Shown here: piece after piece, positions 8,732 through 17,829 of the stretch
How positions within the stretch are numbered: position 1 is the first letter of the stretch
Layout: each line of letters starts with the position of its first letter
DNA from: Candidatus Zipacnadia bacterium
GTDB lineage: Bacteria; Armatimonadota; Zipacnadia; Zipacnadales; UBA5352
Assembly (NCBI GenBank): GCA_029821265.1
Contig: JALGTR010000013.1
Location: 1 to 33,344, forward strand
DNA: 33,344 nucleotides
Reading direction: 5' to 3'
Program-made: the position numbers and the translations under genes
Notes under the pieces: model-generated
What the model saw: the letters and a program-made list of their open reading frames with translations, nothing else
The model's database searches: none
Told to the model about the DNA's origin: nothing

Positions 8732-9990
8732 TCGCCGATCCTCCACACTCTGAGGCTGTGCAGTGTCAGGCCCGCGACGTATGCGCGGAAGCCGATATGC
8801 CCTTCGGTGAGCGGCTCTGGGTCCCACGACTGGATCCACCGCTCGCCGTCCACCCAGAACTCGCTGACGTTGCGATTCTGCACGATCGTGATCTCGTAGG
8901 TATGGTTGCGGCGCATCAGCCGGGGACGCGTGTCAAACTGCCGGATCAAATGCCGCCGGGGGTTCTTCCGAAAGCGCGTGGTCTGATTGTTCGTCCCCCC
9001 AAGATCGATCCAGTAGAAGGGCAGCGACATGTAGTTCGCCAGGCTCGCGTCCTCAAGCCCGCGCATGTACTCAAACAGCGTCCCCTCCGGGTGGTCGATC
9101 ATCCAGATGAAGATCGCGTCGGTCACGCCCGATGTGAAGCGCTCCGGCTCCGGGGGCATCGGCGTGACGGTGCAGTCGATAGCGATCGGGCCCCTGAAGC
9201 GCTGGCGAAGCACGTTGACGCTCATCGGCTGCCAGGTGATGGTATCCCCAGCCACGGTTGGCGCCTCACCGTTCGTGACCCAGTTTCGCTCGAGCGACCC
9301 GGGCCCGAAGCGCTCCTCGTAGAGCAGCTCGCCGCGCTGCCACCCAGGGAAGTCCACGTCGTGGACGATGAAGCGCTCCTCACAGGTGATGATTCGCAGA
9401 CCGGCGTCCTCGACGATCACGCCGAGGCGCCCCTCATTCTCGGTGTACGGTGGCTTGAGACGCCCGGTGGCGAGGGACTGGCCGTCGAGCTCGATCTCCC
9501 ACGAAGTCGCCAGGGTCACGAGCTTCAGGTGGGGGATCGCGTCTCGCCCCATGGAGATCGGGGGCGCACGATGAACGACCTCGTCAAGGTGTCGTACGAT
9601 CACGCCGTCGGCATCGATGCGCACCTGAAAGCCGGTGCCGGCCGGGCTCTGGTTGAAGTAGAAGGTTGCGGCGCTCCCTGCATCGACTCGCTCGAAGTTG
9701 AAGCTCAGTGAAAGCTCGACGTCGCCCCCTCCGGGGAGCGGGTAGTCGTTGCGTACAACGTCGATGCTCTCGCCCGTGAAGATCTGCACGGCGCCGCCGG
9801 CCGAGACGATATCTCCCTCGCCTCCGGCGCGCTGCCAGTCGTTGATTCGGATCAGAGGCCCGTAGTGCGTCTGCGTCACACGGTAGTGCATCATCACGCC
9901 TCCGTCATCGGCAGTGCCGATCCCCGCGCAGATCGCGACCACGATGGCGCACAGCACGGGTGCGCCTCCGCGCAGGCTCATCTGCGGCAT
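8728..9990 (-). CDS. Exported protein with two LamG/ConA-like jelly-roll domains
   Basis: A 420-residue protein with an N-terminal hydrophobic segment ending in CAGIGTADD, read as a signal peptide. Two beta-sandwich modules follow: about residues 45-225 (with YFNQSPAGTGFQVRIDADG and WEIELDGQSLATG) and about 235-418 (opening YEERFGPGSLERNW, with IFIWMIDHPEGTLFEY, YEITIVQNRNVSEFWVDGE and HIGFRAYVAGLTLHSLRVW). The second resembles the DUF6250/DUF1961-like ConA proteins of polysaccharide-degrading bacteria, but I cannot confirm a family by eye. A GAGGAG lies 12 bases before the ATG at 9990; an ATG at 9981 is also possible. Its stop overlaps the oxidoreductase start by ATGA. It is probably a carbohydrate-binding or unrecognised hydrolytic protein outside the cytoplasm. 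Confidence 0.7.
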   Translation of the reverse strand: MPQMSLRGGAPVLCAIVVAICAGIGTADDGGVMMHYRVTQTHYGPLIRINDWQRAGGEGDIVSAGGAVQIFTGESIDVVRNDYPLPGGGDVELSLSFNFERVDAGSAATFYFNQSPAGTGFQVRIDADGVIVRHLDEVVHRAPPISMGRDAIPHLKLVTLATSWEIELDGQSLATGRLKPPYTENEGRLGVIVEDAGLRIITCEERFIVHDVDFPGWQRGELLYEERFGPGSLERNWVTNGEAPTVAGDTITWQPMSVNVLRQRFRGPIAIDCTVTPMPPEPERFTSGVTDAIFIWMIDHPEGTLFEYMRGLEDASLANYMSLPFYWIDLGGTNNQTTRFRKNPRRHLIRQFDTRPRLMRRNHTYEITIVQNRNVSEFWVDGERWIQSWDPEPLTEGHIGFRAYVAGLTLHSLRVWRIGE

Positions 9991-10070
9991 GGTATGTCCG
10001 CACTCCTCGTCGCCTGGGTCTTCGGCATCGGAGCCGGTCGGCCACGGCTATGTTCGCAACACAACGGCGA

Positions 10071-10098
10071 GCGCCCTCCCCACCGGTGGGGAGGGCGC
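10071..10098 (-). terminator. 28-base perfect palindrome, candidate terminator of the five-module LamG gene
   Basis: The arms GCGCCCTCCCCAC (10071-10083) and GTGGGGAGGGCGC (10086-10098) are exact reverse complements around a central CG. The structure starts 27 bases beyond the stop of the minus-strand gene ending at 10125, the expected place for a terminator. On the minus strand it is followed by TCGCCGTTGTGTTG, which is not a clean U tract. It lies in the 134-base gap before the next minus-strand gene. Confidence 0.55.
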
Positions 10099-10124
10099 AT
10101 TGGAGACGGCCACCGTCGCGGCGT

Positions 10125-12785
10125 TCAGCCCCGGAAACGGTACTCGGCGCTGATCCGCACGCGGGAGATGAGGATCCCGTTGTTGTAGCTCCAGATTGCG
10201 ATGTGGTCGCCGGATATCGGCTTCGGGTCGTCGTACTCAAGCAACAGCTTGTCGTCCATGTAGTAGCGGATATGCCCGTCTTGCTTGTGAATGCGCGTCT
10301 TGAACCAGTGGCGGTGGAAGTCGGCGTTGGAGCTGATCGGATTGTCGAAGACGCCGCGGTCGGTCTGCGCGACAGTCTCGTTTCCGCGCATGATCTTGGC
10401 CACGCTGTTGTGATCGCCGGCGTAGACGAAGCTGTAGCCGCTGCACAGGTCTTTGCCATTGGCGCAGATGGTCGCGTTCAGGTCACTCGGGTCGCTGTAG
10501 CCCGGCGCCTTAGGCAGGTCCATGATCAGCCCCGACCAGAACTCGAGCACGAGCTCTCCGGCCCATCGATCGACGCACCAGAGGATGGGGTTCTTTGGGT
10601 CGCCGGTGGGATCGGCGCCGCCGAACCACGACCAGCCGGGGAAACACGGCCAGCGATCGTGGACCTCCCACACGCCCTGCCCCGGCCGCCAGCCGATCGG
10701 GGCCCGCGAGAAGGTCTGGTCAAGCACGCTCGGGCTCGATACCGCCACCTGAGCGGGACCGGCCGACAGTCCGGCCTGGCGGAAGCCCACGGTGTGCCCC
10801 GAGATCGCCGAGCCCACCTGTTGCGCGAGGATCGGCGTCGCTCCCGTCTCGTCCTCGAGTGACGCCAGTATCGCGCTTCCGTCCCGCTCCACCACCAGGA
10901 CCGGCGAGGCCGAGCCGCTCTGCGTCCGGCCTTCGGCGAGTACGCGGTCGCCGAGCGCAAGCTGCAACGAGAGGATGCCGTCCGCGACGGTTGCGCTTAG
11001 CTTCGCGCCACCGGCGAGCTGTTCGTCGGCGCCAAGATAGACCTCGGCAGAGCCGCTCTCATTCGCCAGCGGGCCAAGCTGCATCTCCACACGATAGTCG
11101 CCAAACAGCGGCAGATCGTATGCCCACCTGTCCTCACCGAGGTCCCGCCAGCAGGCCTGCGGCGAGGCCCAGCCGGCCATCGTCTCCTCTTTCGTGAACT
11201 GCTCGGTGATCTGCACGATCGAGCGCTCGGGGCGCGGGAACTGCACGCTCACGTCATCGAAACACGCCCTGGTCGGTCCATCCACGTAGAAGCCGATGCG
11301 TCCCGAGGTCGCCGAGACGTCGGTTGCCTCCAGAACGAGGCGGTCATCGACATTCAGTGTGATGTGGCCGCGATGGCAACTGAGGTTGACGCGCTCGAAG
11401 CGGTCGCGTACACACCAGAAGGTCTCCGTCGCCAGCACGGTCTTCTGGCCGTCGGCGATGCGCAGCAGCTCCCGGGTGCCCTGTCCGCGCGAATCGGTGC
11501 CCCATCGCGCAAGGTGGTAGTCCTGGGGCCCGCGGTAGCAGAATACGAGGCCCACGCGGCGGGCCTCCTTGAGTTTCACGAGGGCGTCGACGCTGTAGTC
11601 CGCCCAGTCGTCACTGCCCGTAAGCGCCAGCGCCTCCCCATCGCCGTCGGCGGCCCCGTAGAGATGCTCGGCGTCGATGGTCCATCGCCCGTCAATCACC
11701 TCGCAGCGGCCCTCGATGGCCCTGGCGCTGGCGAACTGCTCGACGTAGCGGTTGTAGCTGCGGATCTCCACATCGTCGAAGTGCGCGCGCTCGCAGGTCT
11801 CGGCGTAGAGCGCCACGCGCCCGCGCACGAAGGAATTATCTATGGCCTGCAGGCGCCTGCGCCCGTTGACGAACGCCTCGATGCATCCGTCCGCAACCGC
11901 AAGCTGCACGTCGTACCACATACCCGGCTGATACGGCGCATCCAGCTCCTCCGCGAGTATCAGCCAGCGTCCTCTCTGCACCTTGATGAGCTGGAGCCTC
12001 CCGCTTGCCGGGGCGTCCGCCGCGGCGGTGCGCGACCAGCGCAGAAGGTAGTGATTCTCGGGGTCCTGGAAGTATGCCGCGATACCGACCGCGCCATTGT
12101 CTGTGGGCTTTATGGCGCAGCGGACGCGGTAGTTGTCCCAGAAGTCGTAGCCGGTCGCCGCGAGGGCTCTCGCCTCGGCCTTGACGACGAGCGAGAAGGG
12201 GTTGGCGGAAAGCTCAGGACGTTCGCGTTCGATCTCCTCACCGCTGCTGCGCCACTCGCCCGAGATCGGCTCCCAGTTGCCCATCTCCTCGGGGCCGCGG
12301 GTGAAGTCATCGTCCATGTAGACCTCGGCGACCGGCTGGACGGTGAACTCCTCTACTGCCATCTTCCCGGAGGTCGCGACGGCGCAACTGCCGCCCTCGA
12401 AGCGATCATCCCAGGCGCTGAGCAGACGCAGGCCGTCAACGGAGAGCTGCAGAAGGCGTTCGCGGCGCTGGAGGGCGACCTCGTGCGGGCCGATGCTCAG
12501 CTGTGCCGGCCCGGCGATCGGCGTCCTGCGTCCGTTGAGGCATCGCCCCAGCCAGACGCGGTCGCCCAGCACCTCGGCGTAGTAGAAGTTCCGATCGTCC
12601 TGCATGCACAGCGCGATCTCCGCGGCATCCTGACCGGTCGGTGTGTCAGGCACCCGCAGGCGGAAGACGCAGTCGAACGGTGCCTGCGTGCTCTCCTCGC
12701 CCGCGGGGTAGGTCCATGTCTGAGCTTCGGCGCACTGAAGCGCTGCCAGTGCCAGGAACACAACAACGAGACGACGCTCACGCAC
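10125..12785 (-). CDS. Exported protein with about five tandem LamG/ConA-like modules
   Basis: An 886-residue protein starting at a GTG, with GGGAGG about 10 bases upstream. A signal peptide ends near QCAEAQ (residue 22). About five beta-sandwich modules follow, near residues 23-150, 155-345, 350-520, 525-665 and 668-886. From the second on, each opens with a recurring pattern: an F(T/S)-type start, a Trp, then a G-x-W turn (for example DDFTRGPEEMGNW, EQFASARAIEG, EQFTKEETMAGW, DQTFSRAPIGW). Modules 2 and 3 share H-Y/L-L-A/L-RW cores. The last one, with FWSGLIMDLP, RYYMDDKLLLEYDD and IAIWSYNNGILISRVRI, looks most complete. No catalytic motif is evident, so a glycan-binding or scaffolding role is likely. 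The upstream neighbour is another exported beta protein 59 bases away. Confidence 0.75.
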   Translation of the reverse strand: MRERRLVVVFLALAALQCAEAQTWTYPAGEESTQAPFDCVFRLRVPDTPTGQDAAEIALCMQDDRNFYYAEVLGDRVWLGRCLNGRRTPIAGPAQLSIGPHEVALQRRERLLQLSVDGLRLLSAWDDRFEGGSCAVATSGKMAVEEFTVQPVAEVYMDDDFTRGPEEMGNWEPISGEWRSSGEEIERERPELSANPFSLVVKAEARALAATGYDFWDNYRVRCAIKPTDNGAVGIAAYFQDPENHYLLRWSRTAAADAPASGRLQLIKVQRGRWLILAEELDAPYQPGMWYDVQLAVADGCIEAFVNGRRRLQAIDNSFVRGRVALYAETCERAHFDDVEIRSYNRYVEQFASARAIEGRCEVIDGRWTIDAEHLYGAADGDGEALALTGSDDWADYSVDALVKLKEARRVGLVFCYRGPQDYHLARWGTDSRGQGTRELLRIADGQKTVLATETFWCVRDRFERVNLSCHRGHITLNVDDRLVLEATDVSATSGRIGFYVDGPTRACFDDVSVQFPRPERSIVQITEQFTKEETMAGWASPQACWRDLGEDRWAYDLPLFGDYRVEMQLGPLANESGSAEVYLGADEQLAGGAKLSATVADGILSLQLALGDRVLAEGRTQSGSASPVLVVERDGSAILASLEDETGATPILAQQVGSAISGHTVGFRQAGLSAGPAQVAVSSPSVLDQTFSRAPIGWRPGQGVWEVHDRWPCFPGWSWFGGADPTGDPKNPILWCVDRWAGELVLEFWSGLIMDLPKAPGYSDPSDLNATICANGKDLCSGYSFVYAGDHNSVAKIMRGNETVAQTDRGVFDNPISSNADFHRHWFKTRIHKQDGHIRYYMDDKLLLEYDDPKPISGDHIAIWSYNNGILISRVRISAEYRFRG

Positions 12786-12844
12786 GAGTGAATCCCTCCC
12801 GCGCTCTCTCGGGCTCGTTATCGACGCTCTATCGACGGCCGCGG

Positions 12845-14125
12845 CTACCGGAACATCAGCCTGGCGATCTTTATCCTGCCCTCGCCCATGGCGTCAACCG
12901 ACGCATTGAAGGTGTCGATGACGAGGATCACCACGCGGACCTGGTCGAGGTCAACGACTCGGTTCTCGTCCGTGGTCGCCGCATCGAGGATGAACTGCTC
13001 GATTGGCAGCCTGATCTCCGTCCACCCTGCCTCGGGGTTCAGCGTCAGGTTGGTCTCGTACTTCGAACCATCCCACTCCTCGAGCACGGCGACCATACGA
13101 GCGGGCTGGTCGGCGCTGAGCATCAGGCTCAGCTCCCCGGCCCCGGTCAGGTCCAGGTGTCCAACGCCGCGCACGAGCCCGACCCAGCGATGCCCGCCAA
13201 GCGAGTAGGTAAGCTGGCACGCGGTGTCGTCTCCGGGCGGCCCCGCGACGAAGTCCACTTCGGGGGCGCCGACGGGCAGGAAGATGCCCGCGTTCCCATT
13301 GAAGTGATCGACCACGACGCCCTCAGCGGCTCGCCATGACCGGGCCGGCGCGGGTGTTGCCGAGAGCTGAAGGTTATCCACATGCATCTGCTGCATGCCC
13401 CGCTTTACCCCGAGGGCCCGACCGATCTCTCCGGGCAGGTTGCACAGGTCGGTGATGCTAATCGCGACGATCTGGTCACCGTCGAGCGCACCGTTCTCAT
13501 CCTCGGAGCCCTGCGCGAGCATCAGCTCCGAGAGCGGGACTCGCACGTCCACCCACTCGTCAGCCGGCGCGTAGCAGTAGCCCTCGTACTCGGTGCCATC
13601 CTCCTCGCGTACAGCATAGCGGATGGAGGAGATCTCGTCGAGCTTCAACCCGAATCTCAGCGACTGGGGTTGGACCTCAGGCCTGATCGGGGCCACGGTG
13701 ATGGAGGGCAGGTTCCCCTCTGCGGGCATGTAACTGAGCACAAGCGCGCCCTGCCCGGCCATTGCCGCACCGGGCTCGCGCGAGATCTTCAGCGTGGCCT
13801 CCATACCTGTGGCGGACCAGTGGGGCGTCAGTTCAGCGCCCTCGAAGTCGAAGTTGGGAGCGATCGGCTCGAGCTGCTCTTCCGCTGCAGCCTCCTCATC
13901 GCCCTCTTCCGCCGGCTGCTCCGCGGCTGGAGGGGCCTCGCCCTCCTCAGGCGCCTGCTCGCCCTCCGGCGCGGCTGCCTCCGCTGCAGGCTCGCCCTCG
14001 TCAGCCTCCTGCTGGGTCCCCTCTTCGGGCATGGCGAACTGAGCTATCGCCGGCGTCGCCGCGACGGCAGCAACAGCAAGCACAGTCAACGCGATCCAGA
14101 TGAACGAAGCGCGAATCTGGCACAT
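12845..14125 (-). CDS. Exported beta-sandwich protein with acidic Glu/Ala/Pro linker
   Basis: A 426-residue protein. The start is the ATG at 14125, because GGGGAG lies 8 bases before it; the GTG at 14134 would sit on the ribosome site. A hydrophobic signal peptide ends near AATPAIAQ (about residue 29). A strongly acidic low-complexity linker of roughly 60 residues, made of E, A, P, G and Q, leads into two similar beta-sandwich domains. Domain one contains IRYAVREEDGTEYEG and WVDVRVPLSELML; domain two contains MVAVLEEWDGSKYETN and WTEIRLPIEQFIL. The repeated W-(T/V)-E/D-(I/V)-R-(L/V)-P pattern is like CBM11/CIA30-type galactose-binding folds, though I cannot assign a family. It is the first gene of the four-gene minus-strand run. 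Function unknown; glycan or surface binding is inferred. Confidence 0.72.
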   Translation of the reverse strand: MCQIRASFIWIALTVLAVAAVAATPAIAQFAMPEEGTQQEADEGEPAAEAAAPEGEQAPEEGEAPPAAEQPAEEGDEEAAAEEQLEPIAPNFDFEGAELTPHWSATGMEATLKISREPGAAMAGQGALVLSYMPAEGNLPSITVAPIRPEVQPQSLRFGLKLDEISSIRYAVREEDGTEYEGYCYAPADEWVDVRVPLSELMLAQGSEDENGALDGDQIVAISITDLCNLPGEIGRALGVKRGMQQMHVDNLQLSATPAPARSWRAAEGVVVDHFNGNAGIFLPVGAPEVDFVAGPPGDDTACQLTYSLGGHRWVGLVRGVGHLDLTGAGELSLMLSADQPARMVAVLEEWDGSKYETNLTLNPEAGWTEIRLPIEQFILDAATTDENRVVDLDQVRVVILVIDTFNASVDAMGEGRIKIARLMFR

Positions 14126-14435
14126 CGTCGTCACTCCCCGGGTGGTGGTGTCGATGTACCCGTTCGTTAACCGCTCACGCCATGAATTGTTCCGCGAATG
14201 CTTGACGCACCCCTGCGACGGATACGCTGCCTGTGCGGACCCGGGCGGCCAGGCACCGGGAGGAGGCCACGCTCTGTTCGCTCCTCCCGGGCTCTGTCAC
14301 CGAGGCGGCAGAGATCGACATGAGCCCACCATCGGAAGGAACAAGAGGCGCCGACGAACGTTTTATGACCTTACATGATGTTGGGGTTGGTCCGCTCTCT
14401 GATCGAGATGCTTCGTCCGAGATGAGGGAACCAAT
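14126..14435. promoter_or_regulatory. 310-base divergent intergenic region
   Basis: This lies between the minus-strand exported beta protein and the plus-strand TPR gene, so it should hold both promoters. I see TTGACG at 14202-14207, with TACGCT 15 bases on, a poor -10. The ribosome site for the TPR gene (GAGGGA, ending 6 bases before 14436) is clear. A strong hairpin occupies 14256-14290. No convincing small gene is present: short open frames here lack ribosome sites. Confidence 0.4.
14256..14290. repeat. Inverted repeat in the divergent regulatory region
   Basis: CCGGGAGGAG (14256-14265) and CTCCTCCCGG (14281-14290) are exact reverse complements separated by 15 bases. No gene ends here, so a plain terminator role is not obvious. 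It could be a leader hairpin of the TPR-exbB-exbD transcript, 146 bases before its first start codon, or a protein-binding site. Confidence 0.6.
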
Positions 14436-17120
14436 ATGGCGGCTTTGAACGGGCCCGGCGCCCGCCTCCTGACGGCGCTGGCGCTGGTCATTGTCGTCCT
14501 GTTGCCAGCCGGAGTGCAGGCGCAGGGCGCTGAGGAGACTTTCGCGTTCGCCGAGGGCCTCTACGGCCAGGAGAACTACCAGCTGGCGCTCGAGAAGTAC
14601 ACCGCCTTCCTCCAGCAGCACCCCGATCACGCGAACGCTTCACTGGCGACCTTCCGGGCGGGCGAGTGTAACTTCCGGCTCGATCGCTACGCTGAGGCCG
14701 CGCGCTGGTTCGAGCAACTCACCGAGCGGTTCCCGGAGAGCGAGGAGGCCGAGCCCGCCTGGCTGTGGTTGGGAGATGCCCGCTTCAAGACAGCCGAGTA
14801 CGAGGCGGCGGCCGCTGCGTATGCGTCGCTGCTCGAGAGGTTCCCCGACAGCCAGCATGCGCCAACCGCCGCCTACTGGCGCGGGGAGAGTCTCTACCAT
14901 CTCGGGCGATTCCAGGAGGCGGCCGACGCCTACGCCGACGCGCTCGATCGCGGCCTTGGAGAGCACGAGAAGCCCTACGCGCTCTACTCCATCGGTCTGT
15001 GCAGGATGCAGCTCGAGCAACCCGGCCCGGCCGCCGAGCACTTCTCCCGCGTCGTCGAGGAGCATCCGGCCAGCCCGGTGGCCGCCGAGTCCCGGTATCT
15101 GCTCGGCAACGCCCTTCGGGCGCAGCAGAAGTACCCTGAGGCCCTCGCCGCCTATCAGGCGGTTCTCGCGAACTACGCGCAATCTCCTTTCGCCGCCTGG
15201 GCGCAGTCCGGGATCGCCGGGACCTACTTCCAGCAGGGCGACTATGCGAAGGCCCGGGAGGCATGGGAGGAACTGATCGCACGCTTCCCGGACTCAGAGG
15301 CGTCAGCCGAGGCCAGGCTGCGCATCGCCGACTCCTACTACCATCAGGAGCAGTGGCAACGCGCCGCCGAGCTGTACGAGGCCATCGTCGCGGAGGGCGG
15401 GCAGTGGGCGCCGGAGGCCAGATTCTGGCTCGGCGTCAGCCAGCTCAAGCGAGGTCGGTCCGACGAGGCGCTCTCAATCTTCCAGGCCCTGATCACGAAC
15501 CACCCGCAGCACCCCCGGGTTGGCGACGCCTGGCTCCGCATCGCCGAAATCCGCAGCGCCAGCGGCGCACATGACGCCGCGATGGCGGCGTATGAGTCTG
15601 CGCTCCAGGCCGTTCAGGATCCCGAACGCAGGGCTCAGATCAACCTCGCGATGCGCTGGGCTCGCTACCAGCAGACGCAGTCACAGGAGGCCCTCGCTGA
15701 GCTGGAGCAGGCGGTTCGAGACGATCCGACCGCCTCGTCCTCGGCTGAGCTCGCGCTGCGGATCGCGCGCGTGCACTTCGATGCGGGCCACTACGACCGC
15801 GCCAGGGAGATGCTGGACCTGCTGGCCCGGCACCATCCCAAGAGCCGGCAGGCCACGGACGGGAAGTATCTGCTCGCTGCGATCCATGAACGAACGGGCG
15901 ACACCGAGGCCGCTTCGGCGCTGTACCAGCAGATTCTCGAACAGGCCGGTGAATCGGGCTCTTCCGGCTACGCGGCGGCCGCTCTTGCCGGGATCCACGC
16001 CGAGCGCGGCGAGATCGACCAGGCCCGCGAGCTAATCGCCCGTATGGAGCGCGAGGGGGCCGACCCGGCGAGCATCGGCTTCGCGCTCTACAGGACTGCT
16101 GAGGCGCTCCGACGCGCGGAGAGGCCGGAGGAGGCGCTTGCGCTCTACAACCGGTCGGTTGAGATCGCGCCTGATGCCGACAGCGCCCCCTATGCTCGCG
16201 CCGGCGCGGGATGGTGCCGGCTCGGCAGCGACCTCCCGGGCGCGATCGAGGCCTTCCGTGGGGTGCTCGCCGACTCGCCCGGCTCAGGTGCGGTTCCGGT
16301 CGCGCTGCAGGGGCTTGTGGCCGCTGCGCAGAAGCTCTTTGACGCAGAGGACTACGCGCAGGCCGATCAGATCTACGCGAGTATCATCGAGGGCTTCCCC
16401 GAGGCGAAGATCGTCGGCGACGCGCAGTACGGACGCGCGTGGGCCCTGCTTCGGCAGGACAAGTCCGAACAGGCGCTGCCGCTGTTTCGGGCCGCGATCG
16501 AGAACGCGTCGTCCCCGGCCATGGTCGTCGACGCACGCTATCAGGCGGCTCGCCTGCTGGCCGGGCGCGGTGATCACGCGGCTGCGGTGGCTCTACTGGA
16601 ACCGCTTCGGTCGGGGGCGGAGGACGCCGAGCGACTGCCGTGGGCCATGCTGCTGCTCGCCCAGAGCCATCTCGAGCTCGACCAGCCCGAGCAGGCGGCG
16701 AGTGTACTCACGACCGCGCTGGGGCAATGGCCCGAACACGAGATTGCCGCCCGCGCGAATCTCGCGCTGGGGCGAAGCTACCGCGCCCTCAACCGCCCGA
16801 GCGATGCCATCGGGCCGTTGCGTAGCGCCGTGGGCGGCGGCGATGGCGCCATCGCCGCTCGCGCGCGGTATGAGCTCGGGGAGGCCATCCGCGAGAGCGG
16901 CGATCTCGCCGGGGCGGCCGAGGAGCTTCTGAAGGTGGCGATACTGCACCCCGAAAGTGAGTGGGCGCCCGTGGCGCAGTTCGCGGCCGGGCAGTGTTAC
17001 GAGCAGCTTGGTCAGACCGGGAATGCGGTGACGAGCTATAAGGTGATTGTGCGGCAGTACGAGGATGCGCAGGAATGGGTCGCAAGGGCTCGGACACGCA
17101 TCGAGCAGTTGCAGCAATGA
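14436..17120 (+). CDS. Very long exported TPR protein, CpoB/YbgF-like
   Basis: An 894-residue protein with a signal peptide (hydrophobic LLTALALVIVVLLPAG, cleavage near VQAQ). The rest is almost entirely tetratricopeptide-like helical pairs of about 34-38 residues, opening with ENYQLALEKYTAFLQQHPDH, a style shared with CpoB/YbgF and BamD. Typical repeat endings are FPES, FPDS and HPAS before AEA or APTA. CpoB/YbgF proteins are usually about 260 residues, so this is more than three times longer. It is followed by exbB-, exbD- and tonB/tolA-like genes in the same direction (61-base gap to exbB), as CpoB is in Tol-Pal operons. The likely role is a periplasmic scaffold coupling the motor to envelope or cell-wall partners; this is inferred from repeats and context. 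Confidence 0.85.
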   Translation: MAALNGPGARLLTALALVIVVLLPAGVQAQGAEETFAFAEGLYGQENYQLALEKYTAFLQQHPDHANASLATFRAGECNFRLDRYAEAARWFEQLTERFPESEEAEPAWLWLGDARFKTAEYEAAAAAYASLLERFPDSQHAPTAAYWRGESLYHLGRFQEAADAYADALDRGLGEHEKPYALYSIGLCRMQLEQPGPAAEHFSRVVEEHPASPVAAESRYLLGNALRAQQKYPEALAAYQAVLANYAQSPFAAWAQSGIAGTYFQQGDYAKAREAWEELIARFPDSEASAEARLRIADSYYHQEQWQRAAELYEAIVAEGGQWAPEARFWLGVSQLKRGRSDEALSIFQALITNHPQHPRVGDAWLRIAEIRSASGAHDAAMAAYESALQAVQDPERRAQINLAMRWARYQQTQSQEALAELEQAVRDDPTASSSAELALRIARVHFDAGHYDRAREMLDLLARHHPKSRQATDGKYLLAAIHERTGDTEAASALYQQILEQAGESGSSGYAAAALAGIHAERGEIDQARELIARMEREGADPASIGFALYRTAEALRRAERPEEALALYNRSVEIAPDADSAPYARAGAGWCRLGSDLPGAIEAFRGVLADSPGSGAVPVALQGLVAAAQKLFDAEDYAQADQIYASIIEGFPEAKIVGDAQYGRAWALLRQDKSEQALPLFRAAIENASSPAMVVDARYQAARLLAGRGDHAAAVALLEPLRSGAEDAERLPWAMLLLAQSHLELDQPEQAASVLTTALGQWPEHEIAARANLALGRSYRALNRPSDAIGPLRSAVGGGDGAIAARARYELGEAIRESGDLAGAAEELLKVAILHPESEWAPVAQFAAGQCYEQLGQTGNAVTSYKVIVRQYEDAQEWVARARTRIEQLQQ

Positions 17121-17181
17121 TCGGCCGATGGCCGGGGTGGCTGTGGGCTGAGAGCTGACGATCTCCGGAGGGGATCGAGAG

Positions 17182-17829
17182 ATGGAGAGTCTTGCTGCAC
17201 GGTCTGCTCTTCTGGACTACTTCGTACGGGGCGGCTCCTGGATGTGGGTGCTGCTGGCGTGTTCGGTCGTCGCGCTTGCGGTCATCATCTACAAGCTCGT
17301 CGATCTGTGGCTCGCCGGCCGCGGAGCGCGGCGGGTGGCGGATGACGTGATCGCCCTCGTTGCGAAGGGCGAGCATGAGGCCGCACGCGAGCGGGCGAAG
17401 AAATCTTCGACATCGATCAGCGTCGTGATCGCCTCGATCCTCGAATCAAGCAACGAGGCCGGCAGTACGCCCCTTCAGGCGGCCCAGGCGAGCGGCAGCT
17501 CGGAGGTGGCGTCCCTCGAGGCCGGCCTTCCAGTCCTCGCGACCATCGCGAATATCGCGCCGCTCATAGGCTTCCTCGGCACCGTAAGCGGCATGATCCG
17601 GGCCTTTACAGCGATAGCCGAGCACGGCCTCGGGGAGCCCGGTGTGGTGGCGGCCGGAATCGGTGAGGCGCTGATTACAACCGCCTCCGGCCTGATCGTC
17701 GCCATCCCATGTTTCGTCGCCTACAGTTTCTTCGTCTCTCGCGTGAACGGCCTCGCCCTGGGAATTGAGCAGGTCGGCACACGGCTCGCGAACATGCTCG
17801 CCGCGGAGGGGACGAGCGATGAAGCTTAG
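17182..17829 (+). CDS. exbB: ExbB/TolQ/MotA-type proton channel subunit
   Basis: A 215-residue inner-membrane protein with three helices: about residues 19-38 (MWVLLACSVVALAVIIYKLV), about 115-135 within IANIAPLIGFLGTVSGMIRAF, and about 155-185 within GIGEALITTASGLIVAIPCFVAYSFF. The LLGLLGTV-type and A-L-x-T-T-A-x-G-L motifs are diagnostic of the family, which forms the pentameric ring of a proton-driven motor with ExbD. The ATG at 17182 has GGAGGG about 9 bases upstream. Its end overlaps exbD by 11 bases, implying coupled translation. The symbol is by family; TolQ would be equally fitting given the TPR and TolB-like neighbours. Confidence 0.93.
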   Translation: MESLAARSALLDYFVRGGSWMWVLLACSVVALAVIIYKLVDLWLAGRGARRVADDVIALVAKGEHEAARERAKKSSTSISVVIASILESSNEAGSTPLQAAQASGSSEVASLEAGLPVLATIANIAPLIGFLGTVSGMIRAFTAIAEHGLGEPGVVAAGIGEALITTASGLIVAIPCFVAYSFFVSRVNGLALGIEQVGTRLANMLAAEGTSDEA

